This document shows, one piece after another, positions 36,460 to 44,566 of a stretch of DNA of 64,000 bases. Position 1 is the stretch's first letter. Every line of letters begins with the position of its first letter. Source of the DNA: Hyphomicrobiales bacterium (GTDB lineage Bacteria > Pseudomonadota > Alphaproteobacteria > Rhizobiales > Beijerinckiaceae); assembly GCA_028290285.1 (NCBI GenBank), contig JAQGKD010000009.1, forward strand, positions 1 to 64,000, written 5' to 3'. The translations under genes and the position numbers were made by a program. Under the pieces are notes generated by a model. It had not been told where the DNA came from and searched no databases. It worked only from the letters and a program-made list of their open reading frames with translations.

Positions 36460-38118
36460 CTAGGCATCTCCCCTCAAGAGTGCTTCGAGAGCGCTCAGAT
36501 CGTCCGCTTCGCGGGCAGGCTTGTCCCAGCGAATGCGGGACACGCGCGGGAAACGCATGGCTACACCCGACTTGTGCCGGGTGGAGCGATTCAGTCCCTC
36601 GAATGCCACCTCGAGCACGAGGCCGACATCGCGACTGAAATCTAGTTCGCGCACGGGACCGAAGCGATTGCGTGTGTGGTTGCGGACGTAACGATCGAGC
36701 TCGATCAACTCCTGGTCCGTGAAACCGAAATAGGCCTTGCCGACCGGCACGAGCTCCTCGCCGCGCCAGACACCGAACGTGTAGTCGGAATAAAACGACG
36801 AGCGCTTTCCATGCCCACGCTGCGCATACATGAGAACCGCATCGACATTGAAGGGGTCGCGCTTCCACTTGTACCAGAGGCCCTTGGGGCGGCCGGGAAC
36901 ATAGATGCTGTCGAGGCGCTTGAGCATCACGCCCTCTATCGCCTCCGCGTCGCCGCCCGCCCCCGCACTGGCGGGATCGCGGCGTGCCTGCGCAAGCGCC
37001 TCCCAATCTGCAAATCCGACTTGCGTGGAGAGATCCAGCCTCGAATGGGCGAGGCGCGCGACCAGCGCTTCCAAACGGAGGCGACGCTCGGCAAAGGTCA
37101 GCGCGCGCAGGTCCTCGCCATTTTCCGAGAGCAGATCGTAAGCGCGGATGTGAGCGGGATATTGCGCCACAAGCTTAGCTGACACCGTCTTGCGATTGAG
37201 CCGCTGTTGCAAGGTCGAGAAGGGCTCGACCAACCCCTCGCGCAGAATGAGCAATTCGCCGTCGACGGCAATTTCGCCGAAGGTCTCACTTGCGAAGGCT
37301 TCAACGAGATCGGGAAAGCTGTCGGAAATATCTTCGCCCGTGCGCGAATAGAGTTTCTGGACGCGCGCGCCCTGCGCATCGACACCGGTAACGGCCTGCA
37401 CGCGAATGCCGTCCCATTTCCATTCCGCCACGAAGTCGCCGGGCGACAGAGCCTTGAAGTCCACCGCCTCGTCCAGCGCGTGGGCCAGCATCGGCGTGCG
37501 GAAGGGCGCGGGGTTGCGCGTGTCGGGCTTTGGCTCGCGTCCCTCCACCCATGCGAAGAGGTCGATGTAGGGCGGCTCCAGCCCGTGCCAGACTTCCTCG
37601 ATTTCGTTGGGCGGAAAATCGCCCATGGCTGCGACCGCCGTCTTGGCCAGGCGCGCGGAAACGCCGATGCGCAGCGATCCCGTGATGAGCTTCAGGAGCG
37701 CCCAGCGACCCGTCTCGTCGAGATCGTCGAGCCAATCCACGAGCAGGCGCGGCAGGTCGGCCTTGCTCGCGGATTCCAATGTCTGCACGACCTCCGCGAG
37801 TGTGGGCGGTGTCGAGTTGCGCCGGTCTTGCGTGCCCGAACCTTCCGGCGCAGGCCACATCAGCGCGACTGTTTCCGAGAGATCGCCCACATAATCATAG
37901 GACATGTCGAACAGGACAGGATCGGTGCGCTCGGCGATGAGCGTGCGGATGATGCCCGGCTTCGCATGCGTAAAGGAAAGTGCACCGGTCATGGCGGCGA
38001 GCGCGTAGCCACGTTCCGGGTCTTCGACGCGGCGGAAATAATCCGTCATCATGCGCAACTTGTTGTTGCGCGAAGGCTCGTAGGCGAGCGCGTCGAGAAG
38101 TTCGGCGAAGCGGTTCAC
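36460..38118 (-). CDS. ATP-dependent DNA ligase (LigC/cisplatin-response type)
   Basis: An ATP-dependent DNA ligase of 552 residues. The N-terminal DNA-binding domain (about 1-200) precedes the nucleotidyltransferase domain with the adenylated lysine Lys234 in AEWKWDGIRVQ, EDISDSFPDL, AVDGELLILREG and EGVMLKRLDSIY, and an OB-fold with GLWYKWKRDPFNVDAVLMYA. Ligases of this branch are encoded with an MBL exonuclease, an Lhr-like helicase and PdeM and are linked to resistance to cross-linking damage. The GTG start at 38118 follows GGGGAGGAG and overlaps the exonuclease stop (GTGA), so the pair is translationally coupled. Confidence 0.94.
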   Translation of the reverse strand: MNRFAELLDALAYEPSRNNKLRMMTDYFRRVEDPERGYALAAMTGALSFTHAKPGIIRTLIAERTDPVLFDMSYDYVGDLSETVALMWPAPEGSGTQDRRNSTPPTLAEVVQTLESASKADLPRLLVDWLDDLDETGRWALLKLITGSLRIGVSARLAKTAVAAMGDFPPNEIEEVWHGLEPPYIDLFAWVEGREPKPDTRNPAPFRTPMLAHALDEAVDFKALSPGDFVAEWKWDGIRVQAVTGVDAQGARVQKLYSRTGEDISDSFPDLVEAFASETFGEIAVDGELLILREGLVEPFSTLQQRLNRKTVSAKLVAQYPAHIRAYDLLSENGEDLRALTFAERRLRLEALVARLAHSRLDLSTQVGFADWEALAQARRDPASAGAGGDAEAIEGVMLKRLDSIYVPGRPKGLWYKWKRDPFNVDAVLMYAQRGHGKRSSFYSDYTFGVWRGEELVPVGKAYFGFTDQELIELDRYVRNHTRNRFGPVRELDFSRDVGLVLEVAFEGLNRSTRHKSGVAMRFPRVSRIRWDKPAREADDLSALEALLRGDA

Positions 38119-39146
38119 GCGGGCGTCTCCTCCCCGGAGGCTTCTGCCTCTTCGTCGCCGTAGCCGATCATGTGCAAGGGCTGCGCATCGATGCCGCGCA
38201 TGCGGCACCAATGGACAATCGCATCTTCAGCGCCATGGGTGACCCAGATTTCCGACGCGCCTGTCGCAACGATGGTTTTGCAAAGATCGTCCCAATCGAC
38301 ATGGTCGGAAATCACGAGTGGCAGCTCGACGCCACGCTGGCGCGCGCGAGCACGCACGCGCATCCAGCCGGATGCGAAGGCCGCCACGGGATCTGGAAAT
38401 TTGCGTGACCAGAGATCGTTCAGCTGCCCCGGGGGGCAGATCACGATCTCGCCGCCGAGTTTTGGCCGGTCAGCCGCCGTCACCTTGCGGATCTCGCCGA
38501 GATCGACGCCCTGCGCCTGGTAGAAATCCGTGATCTTTTCCAGTGCGCCGTGAATCCATATCGGCTTGTCCCACCCGGCCAGCCGCAGCAGTTTCATTAC
38601 GCGTTGCGCCTTGCCGAGCGCGTAAGCGCCGACGAGATGGGCGCGCTCGGGGAACAGCGCGCAGGATTGAATGAGACGTGCCACTTCATGTGCTGCGTCG
38701 GGGTGACGAAACACCGGGAGCCCGAACGTCGCCTCGGTAACGAAAGCATCGCACCGCACCAGCTCGAAGGGCGCGCAGGTGGGATCGAAAGCGCATTTGT
38801 AGTCGCCGGAGACGACGGCGCGCATGAGCGGCGTCTGGAGCAGGATCTGCGCCGAGCCGAGAACATGCCCCGCCGGATGGAAGCTCACATCGATCGCTCC
38901 AACACGGATGACCTCGCCATACTCGACGGGCTGGCGCGTGCCGCAGAATTCCTCGCCATAGCGCAAAGCCATGATGGCGAGCGTCTGCGGTGTTGCCAGC
39001 ACGGCGCCATGCCCCGCGCGCGCATGGTCGGAATGGCCGTGCGTAATGAGCGCACGGGGCACCGCGCGCACCGGATCGATATGCACATCCGCCTGCGGGC
39101 AGTAGAGGCCGGCGGGCGTGAGGGTGAGAAGGTCGGAGAGGCTCAT
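38115..39146 (-). CDS. Ligase-associated MBL-fold exonuclease
   Basis: A metallo-beta-lactamase-fold nuclease of 343 residues, related to SNM1/Artemis-type enzymes. The metal-binding motif HGHSDHARAG is at 36-45; further motifs are FHPAGHVLGSAQI, VVSGDYKCAFDPTCAPFE and ISDHVDWDDL with the C-terminal EIWVTHGAEDAIV. It is predicted to trim DNA ends before sealing by the coupled ligase. The gene is complete and begins 118 bp from the divergent S24 regulator gene start region. It is the first gene of the two-gene operon. Confidence 0.93.
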   Translation of the reverse strand: MSLSDLLTLTPAGLYCPQADVHIDPVRAVPRALITHGHSDHARAGHGAVLATPQTLAIMALRYGEEFCGTRQPVEYGEVIRVGAIDVSFHPAGHVLGSAQILLQTPLMRAVVSGDYKCAFDPTCAPFELVRCDAFVTEATFGLPVFRHPDAAHEVARLIQSCALFPERAHLVGAYALGKAQRVMKLLRLAGWDKPIWIHGALEKITDFYQAQGVDLGEIRKVTAADRPKLGGEIVICPPGQLNDLWSRKFPDPVAAFASGWMRVRARARQRGVELPLVISDHVDWDDLCKTIVATGASEIWVTHGAEDAIVHWCRMRGIDAQPLHMIGYGDEEAEASGEETPA

Positions 39147-39204
39147 GAATGGAGAGAGATAGGTCGCCCCAGAGGAATTTACAGGCGTGATGGGGCAAGA
39201 GAGC

Positions 39205-39237
39205 GTGAAACAGGTTGCCGATCCTGTGAAACAGGTT
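39205..39237. promoter_or_regulatory. Paired 12-bp direct repeats, likely operators
   Basis: Two identical copies of GTGAAACAGGTT at 39205-39216 and 39226-39237, 21 bp apart (two helical turns). The second copy sits in a perfect inverted repeat CCTGT-GAA-ACAGG (39223-39235). They overlap the predicted promoter of the S24 regulator gene and lie just upstream of the divergent exonuclease-ligase operon. Confidence 0.7.
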
Positions 39238-39243
39238 TATATG
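39215..39243 (+). promoter_or_regulatory. Predicted promoter of the S24 regulator gene
   Basis: TTGCCG at 39215-39220 and TATATG at 39238-39243 with an exact 17-bp spacer. The operator repeats cover the -35 box and the spacer. Confidence 0.55.
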
Positions 39244-39284
39244 CCGGAAATAGGAACATCGTCATGGTTTCGGCGGAGATTGTC

Positions 39285-39917
39285 ATGCTGTCGCACGCAC
39301 AGGTCTGGGCCGCCATCGATACGCTGGCCCGCCGCTATGCAATGACCCCCTCGGGCCTCGCCCGAAAGGCGGGGCTAGACGCCACCACCTTCAATAAATC
39401 GAAGCGGCAGACCCCAGACGGGCGGCTGCGCTGGCCCTCCACTGAGTCCATCGCCAAGGTGCTGGAGGCCACGGGCGCTTCCATCGACGAGTTCATGGGG
39501 TTTTTGGAGAGCCGCGACCGGGGCGGCGCGAAGCGCACCATTCCGCTGATCGGCCTCGCCCAGGCCGGCGTCGGCGGGTTCTTCGACGATGGTGGTTTTC
39601 CGGCGGGCGCGGGCTGGGACGAGGTGGCCTTCCCCGACCTCGGCGATCCCAATGCCTATGCGCTGGAAATATCTGGCGATTCCATGCAGCCGCTCTATCG
39701 CGACGGCGACGTGGTGATCGTCTCGCCCAACGCCTCCGTGCGGCGCGGCGACCGCGTGATCGTGAAGACGCTCGAGGGCGAGGTGCTGGCGAAGGAACTC
39801 AAGCGCCGCACTGAGAAGAGCATCGAACTGAAGTCGCACAACCCCGAGCATCCCGACCGCGTGCTGGCGGTGGACAAGGTGGCGTGGCTCGCGCGCATCA
39901 TGTGGTCGAGCCAGTAG
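39285..39917 (+). CDS. S24-family (LexA/CI-like) transcriptional regulator
   Basis: A 210-residue repressor with an N-terminal helix-turn-helix (QVWAAIDTLARRYAMTPSGL, ARKAGLDATTFNKSK) and a C-terminal S24 peptidase domain. The catalytic Ser is in EISGDSMQPLYRDGDVVIV and the Lys in GDRVIVKTLEGEVLAKEL. An Ala-Gly in IGLAQAGVGG is in the right place for a self-cleavage site. The gene is chromosomal with no phage genes beside it. The ATG at 39285 has GGAG six bases upstream and a sensible distance from the predicted promoter; an ATG at 39264 is the alternative. Two operator-like repeats upstream suggest autoregulation. Confidence 0.88.
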   Translation: MLSHAQVWAAIDTLARRYAMTPSGLARKAGLDATTFNKSKRQTPDGRLRWPSTESIAKVLEATGASIDEFMGFLESRDRGGAKRTIPLIGLAQAGVGGFFDDGGFPAGAGWDEVAFPDLGDPNAYALEISGDSMQPLYRDGDVVIVSPNASVRRGDRVIVKTLEGEVLAKELKRRTEKSIELKSHNPEHPDRVLAVDKVAWLARIMWSSQ

Positions 39918-39981
39918 GTCGGAGAATGCTGACTGATGAGGGGTTACGTTCTCCATCCGGAAAGACCGAAACCCCTCATCC

Positions 39982-40018
39982 GCCCGTTTCACGGGCGCCT
40001 TCTCCCACCGGGAGAAGG
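39982..40018. repeat. Two adjacent perfect hairpins (intergenic palindromic unit)
   Basis: GCCCG-TTTCA-CGGGC at 39982-39996 and CCTTCTCCC-ACC-GGGAGAAGG at 39998-40018, separated by one base, between convergent genes. The preceding CCCCTCATCCGCCC and the second palindrome are of the kind dispersed many times in Hyphomicrobiales genomes. It may also act as a bidirectional terminator or RNA stabiliser. Confidence 0.7.
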
Positions 40019-40033
40019 ACAAGAAGCAGCAGT

Positions 40034-41773
40034 TCATACGCCCTTGCGGCTCTCCAGAAAGGCCGCGTGATTCTTGGCCAGATCTCCCGAGAGCGCGTCC
40101 GCAATCAACGCACGCGTTTCCTTGATGCCGTAAAGCGCGGCGAAGGAGCCAAAGCGGGGGCCGCGGCTTTCGCCCAGCAGCACCTGATAGAGCATGTTGA
40201 ACCATTCGTTCGACACGCCCGGACGTTCCGGCGTCGCGTTCTTGGCTTTCAGATCCTGATACCGCTCGATGGGGCGGGCCACGTCGTAGAGCGCCGTCTG
40301 GATGTCTTCCGCGCTGGCGTCGGCGGGAAGACTCGCGAGCATGGCGTCGAGCTTTGCGAGCGCATCGCGTTCGACATCGTCAGGCAGACGATAGGTCTTC
40401 GATGGGCGCACGAAGTCGCGGAAGTAAGCGACGGCGTAACCCACGAGCGCGTCGAGACGCGGGTGCGTGGCGGGCGAGACGCTCGGCGCGTAGCGGCGCA
40501 GAAAGCCCCAGAGAACCTGCGGATCTTCGCTGTTGGCCACAGCTGCGAGGTTGAGCAGCATGACGAAGGAAATCGCCGTTCCGGGCCCGTTCTCTCCGGG
40601 ATGCTGCAACAGTTCGGGCGCGGGCGGCTCGCCGGCGTGGACATGCCAGACGGGGTTGCCGAGACGCTGCTTCAGGTCCTGGCGCGGATAGCCCGCAAGG
40701 AACTGCAGATATTCATCGACCGTGCGCGGGATGACGTCGAAATACAGACGCTTCGCCTCGCGCGGCTTCTGGAACATGTACAGCGACAGGCTTTCAGGGC
40801 TGGCATAGGTGAGCCATTCGTCGATGGTCAGGCCGTTGCCCTTCGACTTGGAAATCTTCTGGCCCTTGTCGTCGAGAAACAGCTCGTAATTGAAGCCGTC
40901 CGGCGGCGTGCCGCCGATGGCGCGCACGATGTTGCTGGAGAGCTTCACCGAGTCGATGAGATCCTTGCCTGCCATCTCGTAATCGACGTTGAGGGCATAC
41001 CAGCGCATCGCCCAATCGGGCTTCCATTGCAGCTTGACGTGACCGCCTGTGACCGGGGTTTCGTAGGTCTTGCCCGTTTCGGGATCGCGCCAGGTGATCG
41101 TGCCCGCCTTGGCATCGTGCGATTCCAGGGGAACCTGCATGACGATGCCGGTGTCGGGATGGATCGGCAGGAAAGGCGAATAGGTCGAGGCGCGTTCCTG
41201 CCGCAACGAAGGCAGCATGATCGCCTGCACGTCGTCGAGGCGAGCGAGCATGTGCAGCAGCGCGGCGTCGAAACGGCCAGACTGATAATATTCCGTCGAG
41301 GACGCGAATTCGTAGTCGAAGCCGAAGCGATCGAGGAAGGCCCGCAGCATGGCGTTGTTGTGATGCGCGAAGCTCTCGAACTTGCCGAAGGGATCGGGCA
41401 CCTGCGTCAGCGGCTTGCCGAGATGGCGCGTCAGCATCTCCTTGTTGGGGACATTGTCGGGGACCTTGCGGAGGCCGTCCATGTCGTCCGAAAAAGCAAG
41501 CAGCCGCGTGGCGATCTTGTCTTCCGTCAGCACGCGGAAGGCATGGCGCACCATGGTCGTGCGTGCGACTTCGCCGAAGGTGCCGATATGCGGCAGGCCC
41601 GACGGCCCGTAGCCGGTTTCGAACAGAACCTCCGTCTGGCCCGTGCGCTTGACGCGTTCGACGAGCTTGCGCGCCTCCTCGAAGGGCCAGGCGTTTGCCT
41701 TGGTCGCGGCATCGAGAAGGGTGGCGGCGTCGGTCGACGGTTGAGCGGCGGCCGCGGGTTCGGCGGAAGACAT
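40034..41773 (-). CDS. lysK: Lysine--tRNA ligase, class I
   Basis: A class I lysyl-tRNA synthetase of 579 residues, the archaeal-type enzyme that most alphaproteobacteria use instead of the class II LysS. Class I signatures are present: HIGT at 62-65 ([15 protein letters not shown]) and KISKS at 307-311 ([14 protein letters not shown]). The C-terminal part is the helical anticodon-binding region ([20 protein letters not shown]). It charges tRNA-Lys for translation. The start at 41773 is followed by an Ala-rich tail before the conserved core. Length slightly exceeds the archaeal enzymes, as usual in this group. Confidence 0.96.
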   Translation of the reverse strand: MSSAEPAAAAQPSTDAATLLDAATKANAWPFEEARKLVERVKRTGQTEVLFETGYGPSGLPHIGTFGEVARTTMVRHAFRVLTEDKIATRLLAFSDDMDGLRKVPDNVPNKEMLTRHLGKPLTQVPDPFGKFESFAHHNNAMLRAFLDRFGFDYEFASSTEYYQSGRFDAALLHMLARLDDVQAIMLPSLRQERASTYSPFLPIHPDTGIVMQVPLESHDAKAGTITWRDPETGKTYETPVTGGHVKLQWKPDWAMRWYALNVDYEMAGKDLIDSVKLSSNIVRAIGGTPPDGFNYELFLDDKGQKISKSKGNGLTIDEWLTYASPESLSLYMFQKPREAKRLYFDVIPRTVDEYLQFLAGYPRQDLKQRLGNPVWHVHAGEPPAPELLQHPGENGPGTAISFVMLLNLAAVANSEDPQVLWGFLRRYAPSVSPATHPRLDALVGYAVAYFRDFVRPSKTYRLPDDVERDALAKLDAMLASLPADASAEDIQTALYDVARPIERYQDLKAKNATPERPGVSNEWFNMLYQVLLGESRGPRFGSFAALYGIKETRALIADALSGDLAKNHAAFLESRKGV

Positions 41774-41875
41774 GGGCTTTCCTCAAGGGAGTTGGGGCTG
41801 GCGCGGGCATAAACCCGGCGCCGCACAGGGCGGCACACTAGGAAGGGAGGCCGGTCGCGTCAAATTTGGTCGGGC

Positions 41876-42994
41876 TCACATTTCCGGCGGGCGGAAATGC
41901 TTGGAGAGTTTCAGCCCTTGCGCCTGATAGTTCGAGCCGAGCCCGGCGCCGTAGAGGCTTTTGGGTTGCTCGGCCATGCGCTCGTAGACGAGGCGGCCGA
42001 CGATCTGCCCGTCCTCGACGATGAAGGGCACGTCGTGCGAACGCACCTCCAGCACGGCGCGCGAGCCTGCGCCACCTGCTTCCGCCGCCCCGAAACCCGG
42101 ATCGAAGAAGCCCGCATAATGGACGCGGAATTCCCCCACCAGCGGATCGAAGGGTGTCATTTCGGCGGCATGGTCGGGGGGCACGCGCACGGCCTCCTTG
42201 GAGGCCAGAATGTAGAATTCGCCGGGATCGAGCACGAGGTCTCCACGGCTGCCCGCGAAGACCGGCTCCCAGAAGTCGAGCACGTCATGGGCTGCGAGCT
42301 TGTCCACGTCGATCAGGCCGGTGTGGCGCTTGGCGCGGTAGCCGATGAGGCGCGTGCCCTCGAAACCCGACAGATCGACGGAGACTGCCACGCCCCCCGA
42401 GATGGACGGCTCCGCCGTGGTGACGAGCTTTTCCCGGCTGTGGAGCGCCAGATGACCGGCGTCATCCAGCCGAGCATGACCGTTGCGGAAACGCACCTGC
42501 GACAGGCGGGAGCCTGCGCGTGCGAGGATCGGGAAGGTGCGCGGCGAAATTTCGGCATAGAGGAGCCCCTGATAGCCGGGCTCGATGAGGTCGAATTCGC
42601 GCGAATGATCGGTGATGACGCGGGTGAAGACGTCGATGCGGCCGGTCGAGCTCTTTGGGTTGGCGGCAGCCGCGATGTCGGGCGGCAGCGCAAGGCTCTC
42701 CATGAGCTCGGCGACATAGACGCAGCCCGTCTCAAGCACCGCGCCGATGGTGAGGTCGATCTCATGCAGCGCGAGGCGCTCGATGGACTGCTCCACCCGG
42801 CGCCCGAGGCCCGGCAGGAAGCTCGCCCGCATGCGCCAGGCGCGCGTGCCCAGCCGCAGGTCGAGGCTGGCCGGCTGGATCTGCCCTTCCGCGAAAGGCG
42901 CGGCGGCGGTGATCACGCCCGCCTTCGCCATAGCCGCGATCTGATGGGCCGCGAGAATGCCGCGACCGGCCGGAATGGAATTCATCGACGCCAC
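41876..42994 (-). CDS. dcd: dCTP deaminase, double-length form
   Basis: A 372-residue 2'-deoxycytidine 5'-triphosphate deaminase, which produces dUTP for thymidylate synthesis. The first half has the conserved SLDLRLGTRAWRM and the active-site motif ANPKSSTGRIDVFTRVITD; the second half (about 190-372) repeats the trimeric dUTPase-like fold (EFYILASKEAVRVPP, DPGFG, LEVRSHDVPFIVEDGQ). Ordinary Dcd is about 190 residues; the duplicated length is typical of alphaproteobacteria. The start is at 42994, with a second ATG three codons later. Confidence 0.93.
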   Translation of the reverse strand: MASMNSIPAGRGILAAHQIAAMAKAGVITAAAPFAEGQIQPASLDLRLGTRAWRMRASFLPGLGRRVEQSIERLALHEIDLTIGAVLETGCVYVAELMESLALPPDIAAAANPKSSTGRIDVFTRVITDHSREFDLIEPGYQGLLYAEISPRTFPILARAGSRLSQVRFRNGHARLDDAGHLALHSREKLVTTAEPSISGGVAVSVDLSGFEGTRLIGYRAKRHTGLIDVDKLAAHDVLDFWEPVFAGSRGDLVLDPGEFYILASKEAVRVPPDHAAEMTPFDPLVGEFRVHYAGFFDPGFGAAEAGGAGSRAVLEVRSHDVPFIVEDGQIVGRLVYERMAEQPKSLYGAGLGSNYQAQGLKLSKHFRPPEM

Positions 42995-43085
42995 GCGCAG
43001 GCTCCCGGAGAAAAGTCTCGCTTGGTCGTAGCCGATCAGAGGGGCTGCGCCAAGGTGGGCAACGCGAGTGATCTTGGCCTTAGCC

Positions 43086-43130
43086 TTGATATGTTCTGTT
43101 TAGTGGGTTATAGCTTCACAACGCTATAAC
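43086..43130 (+). promoter_or_regulatory. Promoter with overlapping perfect inverted repeat
   Basis: TTGATA at 43086-43091 and TATAGC at 43109-43114 with a 17-bp spacer. A perfect inverted repeat GTTATAGC-8 nt-GCTATAAC (43107-43130) covers the -10 box and the expected transcription start. This looks like an operator for a dimeric repressor controlling the AAA ATPase gene. Confidence 0.55.
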
Positions 43131-43146
43131 TGGATAAACTTAGCAT

Positions 43147-44343
43147 ATGGACGCGGTCAAAAACCCTTATGCCCCTGGCGCAGGAAACCCGCCGCCTGAA
43201 CTCGCCGGTCGTGCCGATGTTCTGGAAAAGGCGCGGACGACGCTCCTCAGAATAGCAGATCGCAAACCCGTTCAGTTTCCAATCCTGATAGGACTGCGTG
43301 GGGTCGGGAAAACAGTGCTACTCGTCAAGTCGCGTGAAATCGCCGAGGCAAACAACTTTCTGACGATCGACATCGAGGCGCACGAGGGAAAATCGCTCGC
43401 CGAGTTGATCGTCCCAGGCTTTCGTAAGTGCCTCTATGCGCTCAGCACCATCGAGAGCGGCAAGGATAAGGCACGTCGCGGCATCCGCGTGCTAAGGGGT
43501 TTCCTGTCTGCATTGAAGGTGACAATCGGCGACGTGGAATTCGGCATTAGTGTCGATCCTGAGGCTGGGGTTGCGGACAGTGGCGACCTTGAGGCGGATC
43601 TACCCGAAATGATGCTCGTGGTCGCAGAGGCTGCCGCAGCTGCGGGACGCCCCGTCGCGATTATCTTCGACGAGCTGCAATATCTCTCGTCCGGTGAATT
43701 CAGCGCCCTCATCATGGGAATGCACAAGATCAATCAAAGGGGTCTGCCTTTGGCTCTCGTAGGGGCCGGCCTGCCGCAAATCCTTGGCCTCGCCGGCAAC
43801 TCGAAATCGTACTCGGAACGGCTGTTTACGTATCCGAAAATTGGTGCACTCTCGATGGAAGATGCAATTTCAGCCATCGTAAATCCGGCGCGCGCGGAAG
43901 GTGTCAGCTTCTCCGACGACGCGATTTCGCTCATTCTGGAGACGACAGGGCGTTATCCATACTTCGTTCAGCAATGGGCGCATGATGCATGGAATGTGGC
44001 GACTGGCCCAGAAATCACAAAGGATGACGTTGAAAAAGCAACGCTCACCGCAATTCGGACATTGGATGAAAGCTTTTTTCGGGTCCGTTTCGACCGCTGC
44101 ACCCCAGCTGAAAAGAAGTACATGCGCGCCCTGGCGGAGCTAGGAGCTGGTCCCCACAGGTCCGCAGACATCGCCGACAAGCTAGGTGTCAAATCGACGA
44201 GCGTTGCTCCGACACGAAACAACCTGCTTAAGAAGGGTATGATTTACTCCCCGTCGTATGGCGACACGGCCTTCACCGTCCCGCTCTTCGACGAGTACAT
44301 GCGCCGGGAGATCCCGCATTTTACTCGTAAGATGGAAGAGTGA
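43147..44343 (+). CDS. Orphan AAA ATPase with winged-helix C-terminus
   Basis: A 398-residue ATPase of the ORC1/archaeal-ATPase-like AAA group. It has Walker A GLRGVGKT (49-56), Walker B IIFDELQ (172-178), a sensor-1-like LALVGAGLPQI, and a C-terminal winged-helix (ALAELGAGPHRSADIADKLG, then VKSTSVAPTRNNLLKKG). Close relatives are annotated only as ATP-binding protein. Codon use is looser and the GC content appears lower than in its neighbours dcd and metZ, suggesting later acquisition. It has its own promoter with an overlapping inverted repeat. It could act on DNA or be a toxin/defence component; no partner gene is adjacent. Confidence 0.8.
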   Translation: MDAVKNPYAPGAGNPPPELAGRADVLEKARTTLLRIADRKPVQFPILIGLRGVGKTVLLVKSREIAEANNFLTIDIEAHEGKSLAELIVPGFRKCLYALSTIESGKDKARRGIRVLRGFLSALKVTIGDVEFGISVDPEAGVADSGDLEADLPEMMLVVAEAAAAAGRPVAIIFDELQYLSSGEFSALIMGMHKINQRGLPLALVGAGLPQILGLAGNSKSYSERLFTYPKIGALSMEDAISAIVNPARAEGVSFSDDAISLILETTGRYPYFVQQWAHDAWNVATGPEITKDDVEKATLTAIRTLDESFFRVRFDRCTPAEKKYMRALAELGAGPHRSADIADKLGVKSTSVAPTRNNLLKKGMIYSPSYGDTAFTVPLFDEYMRREIPHFTRKMEE

Positions 44344-44424
44344 TTTCCTGATTGCACCAAGGTGAAATCGTCAGCATCGCGGTCGGCTGGTTGACGCCTA
44401 CCCCCTTGCGGGTGTACCCGAAAA

Positions 44425-44490
44425 CCTCCGTGGTACTTTGAGCCGGTCGGCTTGCCGCCACGTTAAACAAGGGGCTAAAAGGCCGGAGCT
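44425..44490 (+). promoter_or_regulatory. SAM-II riboswitch (metA motif)
   Basis: The leader of metZ contains the SAM-II pattern. P1 pairs CGTGG (44429-44433) with CCACG (44458-44462). The pseudoknot pairs CTTG in the loop (44451-44454) with CAAG (44468-44471), and AGCC (44441-44444) with GGCT (44473-44476). The conserved GTTAAACAAG and GCTAAA segments are present. SAM-II riboswitches shut off methionine-biosynthesis genes when S-adenosylmethionine is high. The start codon of metZ is about 75 bp further downstream, leaving room for an expression platform. Confidence 0.88.
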
Positions 44491-44566
44491 CGCCCGTCGG
44501 CTTCGCTTTTCGCCCCCTCGCCTGTCGAGGGCTCTCGTCCTCGTCAGTCTGGAGACCGAGGATCCG

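Noticed and set aside
39884-43129. Two long plus-strand frames of 642 and 410 codons
   Set aside because: Antisense to lysK and dcd; no recognisable domain.
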